NCBI GenBank assembly: GCA_041879295.1
Contig: CP047152.1
Span: forward strand, 3,167,501 to 3,231,500
From: Pseudomonas putida
GTDB taxonomy: Bacteria > Pseudomonadota > Gammaproteobacteria > Pseudomonadales > Pseudomonadaceae
Length of the DNA stretch: 64,000 nucleotides
Direction of reading: 5' to 3'
The position numbers and the translations under genes are program-made. Shown here piece after piece: positions 27,473 to 36,570 of this stretch. Below the pieces are notes generated by a model that was not told where the DNA came from, made no database searches, and saw only the letters and a list, made by a program, of their open reading frames with translations. How positions within the stretch are numbered: the stretch's first letter is position 1; each line of letters begins with the position of its first letter.

Positions 27473-29329
27473 TCAGTCGTTGATTCGCACTGCGGCGCCG
27501 GTGATCTGGGTGGTGTCGGTACTGGTGGTCACGATGACCTTGCCTTTGATCTCGATGCCTTCCGGGGTCAGCGTGATGCTGCTGTCGCCCACCTGCAGGA
27601 TGATGTGCTGCTTGGCGGCCACCTGGATGAACTGGTTGTCGACTTGCAGGGTGTAGGAACCTTCGGTCACCTGCACCACGGTGTCTTTCTTGACCGTTTC
27701 GGTGTGCGTACCACCAACAGTAATCGAGCGGTTGTTCCCCACATCGTGGGTCTCATCCAGCTCGATCTCGGTATCCATGTTGCGCTCGGCATGCATGATG
27801 ATCTGCTCGGCGCCGGCCTTGTCCTCGAAGCGGAAGAAGTTGGCGGTGCCGCCGTCGCCCTTCATCGACCGCGTCAGGAACCCACTCTGAGTCTTGTTCG
27901 CCGGCAGCGACCATGGCGGGGTGTTGGTGCTGTTGTACAGGCTGCCCATGATCAGCGGCCGGTCCGGGTTGCCGTCAAGGAACACCACCACCACCTCGTC
28001 GCCTACGCGTGGGATCTGGATGCTGCCGAAGCCACCGCTGGCACCGGATTGGGCGACACGTACCCAGCACGAGCTGTGGTCGTTGTACTTGCCATTGCGG
28101 TCCCAGTGGAACTGGATTTTCACCCGGCCCAGTTCGTCGGTGAAGATCTCCTCACCCGGTGGGCCGACGATGATCGCGGTCTGCGGGCCGGCAATGGTCG
28201 GTTTGGGCGTACTCAGCTGCGGGCGGAACGGGATCTTCTTGCGCACGCAACTGAAGGTGTTGAAATAGCTGGCCTGCTGGCCGGTAAGGTAGTTGTTGTG
28301 GCCTTCGCTTTCCACGCTCATCAGCAGGAACTGGCGGTCTTCTACCGGGCCTTGGTCGTGGATGTAGTGCTGCAGCAGCTCAAAGGTGTAGCCCGGCTTC
28401 ATGGCCCGGCAGTTGCTGGCGCCTTCGAACTTTTTGCCGCGCAGCTCCAGCGCCTCAATGCGCAGGCGCAGCAGGGTTTCGCCTTCGTCATAGGTACCGT
28501 GGGTGTACTGGCCGGGGAAGTCGTAGATCTCGAAGTTCTCGACATCGCCCTGCTTGTTCACGCTGTTCAGCGCCACCGGCAGGCGGTTGTTCGGTTGGCG
28601 GTAGTCAAAGGTTTGCGTGGCCATCTTGCCGGATTGCAGTTGACGGTTGCCGCTCCACTGGGTGATGGAGTCGGCGGTCTCGGTGACCGAGGCGCTGTGG
28701 AAGCGGATTTGCGGTTGCTCGGGGATGGCCACCAGCGTGCTGGAGTCATCGCAGATGATCATGGTGTGGCCTTCGGCGGTGTGCTCGAAGTAGTAGAACA
28801 TCCCCTCTTCCTCCAGCAGGCGCTGGACGAAGTTGAAGTCGGTTTCGCGGTACTGGGTAATGTAGGTGTAGCGCTTCTGTGGCCGGGTCAGGCGAAACTC
28901 GTGGCGGGAAAACGCCGGGCACAGCGCGAACACTTCGGTGACCACTTCCTCGACCGTGTTGCCCTGGAAGATCCGCGTGTCGAAGCGGTTCTTCAGCATC
29001 GAGAACCACGGGTTGAGGGTAGCGGTATAGCGCGCCATGCCGCCGTCGCTGCCGATGCTGGCAAAGCGTGTGAGGTAGCCGGTTATGTACCGCGGGCCGC
29101 CTTCGGCCAGTTCGATCTCGATGCTGACGTGCTGGCCCATCATGGATTTGAGCGGCACGCCGGAGTCTTCGCAGACCAGCAGCAGTTCGTAGTTGAACGC
29201 CCGCGACAGGGCTTCAGTGCCCTTGAAGGTTTCCAGCAGCAGCTCCTGCTCGGGGTTGGCCAGGTTGTGAAACTTGAACAGGCGGCGGTTCTGTGGCGAC
29301 AGCAGCGCGGAGGCCAAGTCCATGATCAT
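27473..29329 (-). CDS. vgrG: T6SS spike protein VgrG
   Basis: 618 residues from ATG 29329 (MIMDLASALLSPQ), preceded by AAGGAG at 7 bases; the open frame extends upstream to 29563 but without a ribosome site or family-like sequence. Domains: gp27-like N-terminal region (LFKFHNLANPEQELLLETFK), the TRIFQGNTVEEVVTEVF block, the gp5 OB region (DELGRVKIQFHWDRNG, then PRVGDEVVVVFLDGNPDRPL) and a C-terminal beta-helix with VTEGSYTLQVDN and TLTPEGIEIKGKV. It has no C-terminal effector extension, so cargo rides on the PAAR-Rhs protein. First gene of the vgrG-eag-eag-rhs-imm unit. Confidence 0.95.
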   Translation of the reverse strand: MIMDLASALLSPQNRRLFKFHNLANPEQELLLETFKGTEALSRAFNYELLLVCEDSGVPLKSMMGQHVSIEIELAEGGPRYITGYLTRFASIGSDGGMARYTATLNPWFSMLKNRFDTRIFQGNTVEEVVTEVFALCPAFSRHEFRLTRPQKRYTYITQYRETDFNFVQRLLEEEGMFYYFEHTAEGHTMIICDDSSTLVAIPEQPQIRFHSASVTETADSITQWSGNRQLQSGKMATQTFDYRQPNNRLPVALNSVNKQGDVENFEIYDFPGQYTHGTYDEGETLLRLRIEALELRGKKFEGASNCRAMKPGYTFELLQHYIHDQGPVEDRQFLLMSVESEGHNNYLTGQQASYFNTFSCVRKKIPFRPQLSTPKPTIAGPQTAIIVGPPGEEIFTDELGRVKIQFHWDRNGKYNDHSSCWVRVAQSGASGGFGSIQIPRVGDEVVVVFLDGNPDRPLIMGSLYNSTNTPPWSLPANKTQSGFLTRSMKGDGGTANFFRFEDKAGAEQIIMHAERNMDTEIELDETHDVGNNRSITVGGTHTETVKKDTVVQVTEGSYTLQVDNQFIQVAAKQHIILQVGDSSITLTPEGIEIKGKVIVTTSTDTTQITGAAVRIND

Positions 29330-29986
29330 GCGAAATCTCCTTGAAAACACGGCCAGCACGCGCTTGCGATGCTCAGCTGCAACCCTGATCTTGCGGGCGT
29401 ATTCTGCATGCGCGCATAACGCGCGTGCTTGCGGAATCATGCGACTGCCTGCACAGAGGAAAGTGCCATCATGCATTGAAATAAATGCGACAGGGTTCAC
29501 ATTCCCGAATGCCAGGCAGGCAGAAAGGCCCAAAGGAAACACCGGCAAAAGCTGCCCTGTCAACTCATTACAGGCCTAGGAAAACCGGGCAATACCGCCC
29601 TGCAAGGCAATGTCATATCGCCATCCTTCATCCTCCTCACTGGCGCCCGGAAGCGCCCCCGGCAATCGCCGAACGGCCCGTCGCAGAAGGTTTGAGGTGT
29701 CGATCAGCGCCCATGCCTGACAGCTCCCACTTGAACTGTCTCGCTACCTGACGCATCAACTCCACTGGCGGAGAAAAATGTTCATAACGTGGATTGGTTC
29801 AAATTTTTTGCCACTAGCCAATTCCGCCAAATGGCCATCGCGAACGCGGCCGTAATGGCACTTGCGGGATGCGGTCAGCCACAAAGCCGTGCAGCGATGC
29901 TCAATTGCCATCATTGCCGCGCACGCCTGTCATGAGAACAATGGGCTCTCCGCCGGACTTCGCCCCATCCTGAGGTCTGAAGCGAC
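29330..29986. promoter_or_regulatory. Divergent intergenic region between vgrG and an effector gene
   Basis: About 650 bases without a supported gene separate two divergently transcribed units, so promoters for both must lie here; I cannot name a box with confidence. An imperfect palindrome (GCATGCGCG at 29406-29414, CGCGCGTGC at 29420-29428) lies upstream of vgrG and could be an operator or structured leader. Confidence 0.4.
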
Positions 29987-30037
29987 ATGCTGCGCTCGCC
30001 GCCGAGCGCCGCCACTTCCATGGACAGTGAAGCGAAA

Positions 30038-31497
30038 ATGGATCTTTTAGCCAACATCCCCAGTTGGGGAGACATCGAACGCAATCTCGAGCAGAAATTC
30101 AGCGAGCTCAACCAGAGCGTCGACAGCGGCCTGAACAGCGCCCATGAGGCCTGGGACGGTTTCAGCCGGCGAGTGAGCAATGGCGCCAACCAGGCCTATG
30201 GCTACCTCGGTGGCCAGCGTATCGACAACGTGCGCCAGGCCATGGCCCTGTCCTACCCGATCATTCAGGACAACCTCAAGCGCAAGTGGTCCTCGATAGG
30301 TATCGAGCAAATCCTGCCAGTGCTGCTGCAACTGGTCAAAGAGGTGTCGATGATCCTCGGTGGCAGTGTGGCGGTTGGCTCGCTCGCCGGTGGCGTGTCC
30401 GGGGCGTTCGCCTTTGGCGTCGGCGCGGCGCCGGGCGCGGTGGCCGGCGCCGGCATTGGCCTGCAGGTCGGCAACCTGATCCTCATGGGCCTGGGGCTGT
30501 CCGCCATCGCCGAGTATTTTTATCAGGGCTACCGGCCTGCCTGTCGACCCTTCAGCAAGGCATGGCCACGGCCTGGTTCGCCGAGGATGGCCTCAAGCCC
30601 GCTGGCCTGGACCCGAGCGGCGGCTCCGCGGCGCAGGCCCAGGAGCGTGTCGAGCGCGCTGCACGCCAGCTTGCTCGCGGGCAGGAGCAGTTGGTGCTGC
30701 TGTTACTGACAGCGATCGTCACCTACCTTACTCGGGGGCAGATGAAGGCCGGCGTCATGAGCAGCATGGAAAGCATTGCCGCCCGGAGCGCTCGGCTGCA
30801 GGCCGAGATCTCCAACAAGCAGCTGGCGGCCTGGTTGGCGAAGAATGAGCAGAAGCTGTTGGCGCAGCCGGAGTTGCAAGTTAAAGAACCATCTCCCATC
30901 AGCCAGGTCGAGCCAAAGAGCTTGCGAGAATTTTATGCGAAACAGGACCCTGACTTTGTAGCGCACGATCAACAACTAAAATATGCAGAGACTTTTGCAC
31001 CCCGAGGCCTTAGCAACAAACAGATTAATGAGTATCTCGACAGCCCTGATGGTGAGCTATATCTGCAAAAGCTACGTGCCGCAGACCCCAAAGCATCAGA
31101 CATGGACATTTTCAGCCGAGCCATCTCCCAGATAGGCTCGGGCAGTAACACTCCAAAACTGTCCATCATAGATTCGCCCCTCGTGAAAATCGTGCCAGTG
31201 GGACAAGAGGCAAGCCGTTACTCTCCATTTTTCACCACTATGGAGGAGCTGCAGTCTGCTGCGCAGGGAAGCCGAACCCTGGCTGATAGCCTAGGATTAC
31301 CGCTGGGCAGTGAGGCTACAAAATATTCAATTTTTGAAATGACGCCACTTAAACCAACAGAGGTTTTTGTCAGCAAGATTGCGCCTACCACCGAATTTGG
31401 AGGTAACATTGACAGGGTGGGTGGCGCACTTCAATATCTTACCCCTAACCGTAATGAGTGGTCGGCCACCAAGCTCATAGGCACTATTGATAACTAG
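30038..31497 (+). pseudogene. T6SS effector (DUF6861-like N-terminus), frameshifted
   Basis: The N-terminal part (MDLLANIPSWGDIERNLEQK, then a glycine-rich hydrophobic region with GGSVAVGSLAGG) resembles DUF6861 T6SS effectors, from memory. It is in frame to EYFYQG near 30530. The rest (LPACLSTLQQGMATAWFAED, LLLLTAIVTYLTRGQMKAG, then a C-terminal toxin domain with SPFFTTMEELQSA and KIAPTTEFGG) is in the next frame. One extra C in CAGGGCTACC would join them. The toxin fold is unknown to me. Start uncertain: 29987 and 30020 are alternatives. The small gene at 31506 is its likely immunity. Confidence 0.65.
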
Positions 31498-31505
31498 GAT
31501 AGACA

Positions 31506-31817
31506 ATGAACACGCACACACTGAAGGCTACCGCTGCAGCGCTTCGTGAAAAACTTGAGGCTCTCGAAGATCAAAATTCCGATGCGAAGCTGATGCTCAA
31601 CACCCTACGCGGCCTCTTATTAAAAGCTGAAAATGGAAAAATTCATGCCCCCATGGAGGCTAGAGACATACCTGGTTACCGCTACTTACCGGAAACCAAC
31701 TTACAGGACGATCGTAATCTCAGTCAGTTATTTGCAGAATTTTACATGGCATTGATTGATGGAGAGGAGTGGAGTTCCTTTAAGAAATTCCAAGCCAAAA
31801 ATAAAAATCACGATTAG
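31506..31817 (+). CDS. Small immunity protein, paralogue of the gene at 34915
   Basis: 103 soluble residues: MNTHTLKATAAALREKLEAL, then MLNTLRGLLLKAENG, EARDIPGYRYLPETNLQDD and a C-terminal EEWSSFKKFQAK. No named family is recognised. It begins 8 bases after the effector stop at 31497 and shares its strand, the normal place of an immunity gene. It remains intact even though the effector is frameshifted. A close paralogue at 34915-35226 has the same GYRYLPETNL/CYRYLPETNL and WSSFKKF blocks. Confidence 0.65.
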   Translation: MNTHTLKATAAALREKLEALEDQNSDAKLMLNTLRGLLLKAENGKIHAPMEARDIPGYRYLPETNLQDDRNLSQLFAEFYMALIDGEEWSSFKKFQAKNKNHD

Positions 31818-31929
31818 AAAAAGATGGAGCACATACAAGAAGCTTGCTCGAACGGGCAACTTGGCAGGACACCAATATACGAAGCAACCAGGATACTGCT
31901 GCCAACTTCTTCAAGTCACAGGGCTATAA

Positions 31930-32180
31930 GTCTGCCGATTACATCCCCCTGCTCATTGAGCCTCTGCATGATCACCGGAAAGAAATTGCGCGACTGACTA
32001 TAGTCAAAGGTACGAACGGCGATCTTTCCGGATTGCAGTAGCTATAAGATTTCAACGATTTGTTCAGGCGGAAATCGCACTTTGCCAAGCTGCCAAAACC
32101 TGCAAGTACCTCGCCAACTAGGTCTTGTACCGTCTTACCCTGGAAGATTCGCGAGTCGAGAGAGCAAGTCAACATCACAC
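31930..32180 (-). pseudogene. VgrG relic
   Basis: Two short stretches on the minus strand belong to a VgrG. The upstream one reads SRIFQGKTVQDLVGEVLAGF (compare TRIFQGNTVEEVVTEVF in the intact VgrG). The downstream one, in another frame, reads LQSGKIAVRTFDYSQSR, then FFPVIMQRLNEQGDV (compare LQSGKMATQTFDYRQPN). The DNA between them is deleted. It therefore marks a second vgrG island that has decayed between the effector and the membrane gene at 32209. Confidence 0.75.
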
Positions 32181-32208
32181 TTCCTGGATAACTGGCGTCT
32201 AATATCGC

Positions 32209-32907
32209 TTATTTTCGGCTCTTGAGTGCAAAAACCCGAGCCAACCATGAAGCGTCACGTAACGCACGCACATATTCGATCTCAAGAAATGTGTATTGAC
32301 GCGCCTCACGACGCTCGCGTTCTTTTAACGCCCTTAACGAAGCGATATTGGTGCGATTATAGAAGACCAAATACAGCGAAATGAAAACCATCACACACAG
32401 CACCACGGCCATAGAACTATTATAGTTCTTTATCGTCGGATACAGCAGACTACTCAACCCTGCACCAAGCCCGCCCACAACCCACGAATTGGCCTGCTCG
32501 GGTTCGAATACTTCTACCCGATCACCGCGTAACAGGAATGAACTCGCCTTGCTTCGATGCCCATAGGCCAATGCGAAAGCCAACGCAGTAAGAATGAGCG
32601 GCACGGCGCTGATCGCAAGCGCCGCTACGCCTCCCATTTTTGCTTGTTTGTACGTTATCGCCATTGACAGAACAAAGGCAAAAAGCGGCACGGCAGTCAA
32701 GCTGAAACAGAGACGTAAGGACGCAAAATCAGCAAATCGTTCCGAACGATAGGCGCATTTCACGCACCAGCAAAATGTAACAAAAGACGCTACAGCCATG
32801 GGCACAAAAACAATTTTCGGCGCCACCCCAAGTGTCAACACTGAAATCATAAGCGTCAAAAACCAGAAGGCCCAAATTCGCGCAAAAAACCGTTCGGTCG
32901 TAAACAT
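32209..32907 (-). CDS. Membrane immunity-like protein, paralogue of the gene at 1-323
   Basis: 232 residues with hydrophobic segments near residues 13-50, 70-95, 98-118 and 165-185, and a charged, arginine/lysine-rich C-terminal region (LRALKERERREARQY). It begins MFTTERFFARIW and shares with the partial protein at 1-323 the TERFF start, CAYRSE and TYK motifs. That copy directly follows a membrane-toxin tail, so immunity is suggested. Here no toxin of the matching orientation is seen next to it, so it may be an orphan immunity gene. Not a family I can name. Confidence 0.55.
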   Translation of the reverse strand: MFTTERFFARIWAFWFLTLMISVLTLGVAPKIVFVPMAVASFVTFCWCVKCAYRSERFADFASLRLCFSLTAVPLFAFVLSMAITYKQAKMGGVAALAISAVPLILTALAFALAYGHRSKASSFLLRGDRVEVFEPEQANSWVVGGLGAGLSSLLYPTIKNYNSSMAVVLCVMVFISLYLVFYNRTNIASLRALKERERREARQYTFLEIEYVRALRDASWLARVFALKSRK

Positions 32908-33198
32908 TTAATTCAATCTTTCCCGGTCAGGTAAATGCATCCTGCATCAAGCTGGAGATCTCACAATGAAAACGCGCTTGGCCGGGAGCTGTCAAATGAT
33001 GGCAATAAGCCAGATTGCCTCACCACGAGGACAAAAGCCGCGTGCAACAGGTGGATCATGGGCCTGTGTATCAGTAGACAATTTCTTGATTAATTACATC
33101 GGAATATGTCCTCCGGTTTGAGCTGCTGGAGGTCTGGAGTGTAGGCTCCCTACGCCTAGCCATGAGGCAGTAGATCGCGAATATCAGGGAGAATCGCC
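32908..33198. other. Divergent spacer before the 33199 effector
   Basis: No gene is supported. The stretch separates a minus-strand membrane gene from a plus-strand effector. GGGAG at 7 bases before ATG 33199 is a good ribosome site. Confidence 0.4.
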
Positions 33199-34224
33199 AT
33201 GAGCGTGAGCGAAAGCCAACTCAGCCAGCTCGACCGGGAGATGGACCAGAATCACCGGGAAATGGTGATCATGTCCATTGAGGATTTTCACGCACAGGCC
33301 CAGTTTGCTCAGCAGGCACATGGCGCCACGCAATCGCCGCAAGTCTGTACGCGCACACAGGGCGATATGCTGACCGGCACCTGGCACGGCGTGAAATCCA
33401 CCTACAACGGCCTGCCTCATACCTTCGTCAATACCACCTGGGGTGTGCCCGCGGCCATGGCCGCCTGGGACGCGAAAAACACCGCCAGTTTCATTCGCGA
33501 CATGAACGGGTTGGGCACAAAAGTACGCTACACAGTGCGCAATGGTAAGCAGTACGTCGTTCTCACCGGCTACCCTGGCCTGCGCAAGACACTCAACGCG
33601 CCACGCTATGGCATCCAGAATGCCAAGCTCGTCAGCATGGGCATCGGCAAGTATGGAGTGCGCGGATCGTCCATCAAAGGATTCAAGCTTTCGTGCTACG
33701 TGGCGGTGGCCATTGAAGTCGCAGAATGGATATTTGCCGACGAGCACGTCATGAGCGACCTGTTTGGCGGCGTTGGCGTGGAACTGATCAAGGCCGGTAT
33801 CGCCTCGGCACTCGGATACGCCGCGGCCTTGGCTGCTGGCGCCCTGTTCACTGCAGCCGCCGCACCAGTCATTGCCGGGGCGCTCGTGGTATTTGCCGTA
33901 GGCCTTGGATTGAACGCACTCGACAATCACTTCGGCATCAAGAATGCCGTTAAGGCGGGTTTACGCTATGCCGTGGATCATATCGAGGCCATTCACAAGA
34001 CAATCACCGAGATCAAGCCGGACGACCTGCGTCGCTACGCTGAGGAAACCGCCGCCAACATCGCAGGCAGGATTGCCGACGAGCTTTACGATGAGGCCAA
34101 GTCGTGGGTCATCCGTAAGCTGCGCCCCGACGGGATAGACTTGCCTGCATGGCCAGACGCCCCCAGGCTGCCATCGATGCCCTCATTGCCATCGCTCCCA
34201 ACGTTCAACCTGCCTAAGTTCTGA
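33199..34224 (+). CDS. Putative membrane-targeting T6SS effector
   Basis: 341 residues. The N-terminal ~190 residues are soluble (THVxTWGVPAAMAAWDAKN-like TTWGVPAAMAAWDAKN, GYPGLRKTLNAPRYG, KYGVRGSSIKGFKLSCYV). Residues about 192-238 are almost entirely alanine, glycine and leucine, forming one long hydrophobic hairpin. The tail is proline-rich (PRLPSMPSLPSLP). This is the make-up of pore-forming or inner-membrane effectors; the next gene, two bases on, is an integral membrane protein, its likely immunity partner. Start: ATG at 33199 with GGGAG. The effector role is inferred. Confidence 0.55.
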   Translation: MSVSESQLSQLDREMDQNHREMVIMSIEDFHAQAQFAQQAHGATQSPQVCTRTQGDMLTGTWHGVKSTYNGLPHTFVNTTWGVPAAMAAWDAKNTASFIRDMNGLGTKVRYTVRNGKQYVVLTGYPGLRKTLNAPRYGIQNAKLVSMGIGKYGVRGSSIKGFKLSCYVAVAIEVAEWIFADEHVMSDLFGGVGVELIKAGIASALGYAAALAAGALFTAAAAPVIAGALVVFAVGLGLNALDNHFGIKNAVKAGLRYAVDHIEAIHKTITEIKPDDLRRYAEETAANIAGRIADELYDEAKSWVIRKLRPDGIDLPAWPDAPRLPSMPSLPSLPTFNLPKF

Positions 34225-34226
34225 GA

Positions 34227-34784
34227 ATGAATACACGCTCCTCACAAATTTCGCCCGGGCTTTCCCCCCTCAAGATGAGGCTGCTGGCCGTCGGCATGTT
34301 TATCGTATTGCTGCTGGTAGGGGCCGTCTCGCTTTATGCCTATACCAACTACCTGTTCCCGCTGTACGGCAGGTTGCTACGCGGCGCCCCGGTTGTGGAG
34401 ACACCGTACCTCGCGTTCGGCCTGCTCATGGCCCCACCGGCACTCGCCATCCTGCTCGTTGGCAGTGCGATCTGCGCCTGGACCGGCAAGAAATTCGACC
34501 CGCCCCCTGCATCCTGGCTGCACCGCTTCCAGACGTTGATGTTCGGGATATCGATTAAAACACTGATCTATGTAGTACCTGCGGTGATGGTTCTGACTAC
34601 GGGGGCTTTGCTGGCCAGGGGTTACACGCCCTGCTCGAAGCTGCTGATATCGGGTTCTGCCTGGCAGTTGTTCTGGGTCAATGATGACCGGGTGTGCTTC
34701 AAGCCGGATCACTACATCAACGACAACTGGCCATGCAAGGTTATCGACGGCAAGGACGTTTGCGTCCAGGTCGACGGGCGGTAA
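34227..34784 (+). CDS. Integral membrane protein, probable immunity to the 33199 effector
   Basis: 185 residues with three or four hydrophobic segments, near 17-40, 62-86 and 110-131, and a C-terminal region with SGSAWQLFWVNDDRVCF and two cysteines (WPCKVIDGKDVCVQV) that would face the periplasm. It resembles DUF1240-like membrane proteins, with low confidence. It starts 2 bases after the effector stop (34222-34224), so the two are surely co-transcribed. A membrane protein next to a membrane-active effector is the usual immunity arrangement. Confidence 0.6.
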   Translation: MNTRSSQISPGLSPLKMRLLAVGMFIVLLLVGAVSLYAYTNYLFPLYGRLLRGAPVVETPYLAFGLLMAPPALAILLVGSAICAWTGKKFDPPPASWLHRFQTLMFGISIKTLIYVVPAVMVLTTGALLARGYTPCSKLLISGSAWQLFWVNDDRVCFKPDHYINDNWPCKVIDGKDVCVQVDGR

Positions 34785-34914
34785 GTTGCCTACCTTGGCC
34801 AGGCTCAAAGTGAGTACGGCGGAAAACCGAAAAGGTAACAGTTGATAAGCCGCAGCGACCTGGAGACGGGGCGTACAGCGGCGCCCCTCCGGTCTACGCA
34901 CACTCAGGCATTAA

Positions 34915-35226
34915 ATGGACAAAGACACACTGAAAATTACAGCCAGAGCGCTTCGCGAAAAGCTTGAGATTCTCAAGGACCAGAATCCTGACGCCATGAC
35001 CATGCTCAACCTACTTCGCGACCTTCTGCTGAAATCTGAGAACGGTGACATCCACACACCTTTAGAGGCGCGAGACATCCCTTGTTATCGCTATCTACCT
35101 GAAACAAACCTACGAGACGATCATGAGCTTAGCGAGGCTTTTGCCAAATTCTATATGGCGTTAATCAAGGGACAAGAGTGGAGTTCATTTAAAAAATTTA
35201 AAGCCAGAAGTAACACGCACGAATAG
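34915..35226 (+). CDS. Orphan small immunity paralogue
   Basis: 103 residues: MDKDTLKITARALREKLEIL, then MLNLLRDLLLKSENG, EARDIPCYRYLPETNLRDD and EWSSFKKFKA. It matches the 31506 protein over its whole length with many conservative changes, but it is not behind a related effector; the gene before it is a membrane protein. It may protect against a variant of the 31506 toxin or be left from a lost cassette. It is 130 bases downstream of the 34784 stop, with no obvious terminator between. Confidence 0.6.
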   Translation: MDKDTLKITARALREKLEILKDQNPDAMTMLNLLRDLLLKSENGDIHTPLEARDIPCYRYLPETNLRDDHELSEAFAKFYMALIKGQEWSSFKKFKARSNTHE

Positions 35227-35341
35227 AACCTGACATTGCACCCTTATGGTTTTCATCACGAGGGCGGCGTGCAAGGGATGTGGTGCAGATGGCAATCGAT
35301 CTTACCTTGCAGCGAAACACGGCCTGCCCACGCAATCCGCT

Positions 35342-36313
35342 CTACGGGATATCGAGCTCATCGCGCGGCGGCGCCAGCTCGAACAGCCGGCTCGCCAACC
35401 TACGAATATGCTGCGACCAGGCCACCTTGGCCACCCACTCCGACGGCATGCCCGATACCCCGTAGAGCGCCCCCGCAATCTGCCCTGCCGTTGCAGCGAC
35501 ACTGTCGGCATCATCGGCAAGGTTGGCAGCCAGCAGGATCGCATCCCTGAAATTGTTGGTATTCCAGACAGCCCAAAGCGCGGCTTCCAAGGTATCGACC
35601 ACATACCCCGACGAGCGAATGTGTTCGCGGGATTTGTGCTTGTACTCCCCCGCATTGATGATCGTGGGTCTCGGCTGCAGCGGCCGCACCTTGGGTGCCA
35701 ACGCCTCGACCTTGTCTGCGCCATTGAGCGCCAGGTGCAACTGGGCAGCGAACAGCTTGCAGCAATCCTGAACCTCGACGGCGCCATGGGTCACGCTGCT
35801 TTGGGTGACGCTCTCCCACCAGCTTGCCGAGAGCGAATGACGCCTGAAAATAGCCGTAGGCGCGAGGCGTATCAACGAACCATTGCCTGCGGTCGAGGCC
35901 TCGATATTGCCCATCCAGCCAAGCCCTTGGGCCTCCCACCCTTCCAGGGCACGGCGGGTGACATTGCCAATGTCGAAGCAGCGGCCATTGACGCTGTTTT
36001 CGCCGTGCCGATACCAGCGCACCAATGCATCGGCGAAGGTTGCGAAATCGAACTTGCCTTGGCTGGCGTAGGTGTCCGCCAGGCACAGGGCCATGCTGGT
36101 ATCGTCGGTCCACTCACCAGGCGCCAGGCGGAAAGGACCACCGCCGACCATATCGCTGACATGCCCTTGATCACGCCGCTGGAACTCCAGGGTCGTGCCT
36201 ACCGCATCACCAATCGCCAACCCCAGCAGTGCACCTTGCGCGCGGTCCAGCGCCTGGTCCGGTGACAACGTGCAGGGCCTGTCGCTCAGCCAGCCGGGCT
36301 TGATACGGGGCAC
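35342..36313 (-). CDS. ADP-ribosylglycohydrolase (DraG-like)
   Basis: 323 residues. Metal-binding and catalytic motifs of the DraG family are visible: [12 protein letters not shown] (about 29-40), [15 protein letters not shown] (about 66-80), [29 protein letters not shown] and [20 protein letters not shown] (about 264-283). The enzyme would remove ADP-ribose from arginine side chains. In T6SS loci such hydrolases (for example Tri1) act as immunity to ADP-ribosylating effectors, and this is the favoured role. No ADP-ribosyltransferase toxin is identified in the window. The GTG start at 36313 has a poor ribosome site; a small frame with a good one overlaps its start. Confidence 0.8.
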   Translation of the reverse strand: MPRIKPGWLSDRPCTLSPDQALDRAQGALLGLAIGDAVGTTLEFQRRDQGHVSDMVGGGPFRLAPGEWTDDTSMALCLADTYASQGKFDFATFADALVRWYRHGENSVNGRCFDIGNVTRRALEGWEAQGLGWMGNIEASTAGNGSLIRLAPTAIFRRHSLSASWWESVTQSSVTHGAVEVQDCCKLFAAQLHLALNGADKVEALAPKVRPLQPRPTIINAGEYKHKSREHIRSSGYVVDTLEAALWAVWNTNNFRDAILLAANLADDADSVAATAGQIAGALYGVSGMPSEWVAKVAWSQHIRRLASRLFELAPPRDELDIP

Positions 36314-36431
36314 CGGATTCCAGCGTGTAGCTCATGCGCTGCTGCAACTGCGGCGACCATTCGGGTTGCAGTTCGGCGTAACGCTGGGCGTACTCGCTCA
36401 GGACTGCATCTGGGCTTCTCAGATCGATCAT
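36207..36431 (-). CDS. Small frame overlapping the DraG-like gene start
   Basis: From ATG at 36431, with AAGGA seven bases upstream, a frame reads [20 protein letters not shown] and [20 protein letters not shown], which looks like genuine protein in its first ~50 codons; the rest reads like out-of-frame DraG DNA. Either it is a short separate protein translated before the hydrolase by coupling, or the hydrolase originally began here and a one-base change has split it. I cannot tell which. Confidence 0.4.
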   Translation of the reverse strand: MIDLRSPDAVLSEYAQRYAELQPEWSPQLQQRMSYTLESGAPYQARLAERQALHVVTGPGAGPRARCTAGVGDW

Positions 36432-36570
36432 GCTGATTCCTTGCTGTGGTTCGCGCTCATCCATGCGAGCATTCTGCGGAACATGCACGCTACTGGCAAC
36501 GACATGCCCAGGCAGGTAGCCATGCCCAAGTGATGGCCGCTAACAACCCACCTCGAAGGTGCTTCTCAGC

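Noticed and set aside
27455..29344. Long plus-strand frame opposite vgrG
   Set aside because: vgrG on the minus strand has full family motifs and a ribosome site; the opposite frame has shadow composition.
32908..33198. Possible toxin tail upstream of the membrane gene at 32209
   Set aside because: Only a TGKD-stop match to the KGKD-stop of the 324-653 tail could be found, too short to support a relic.
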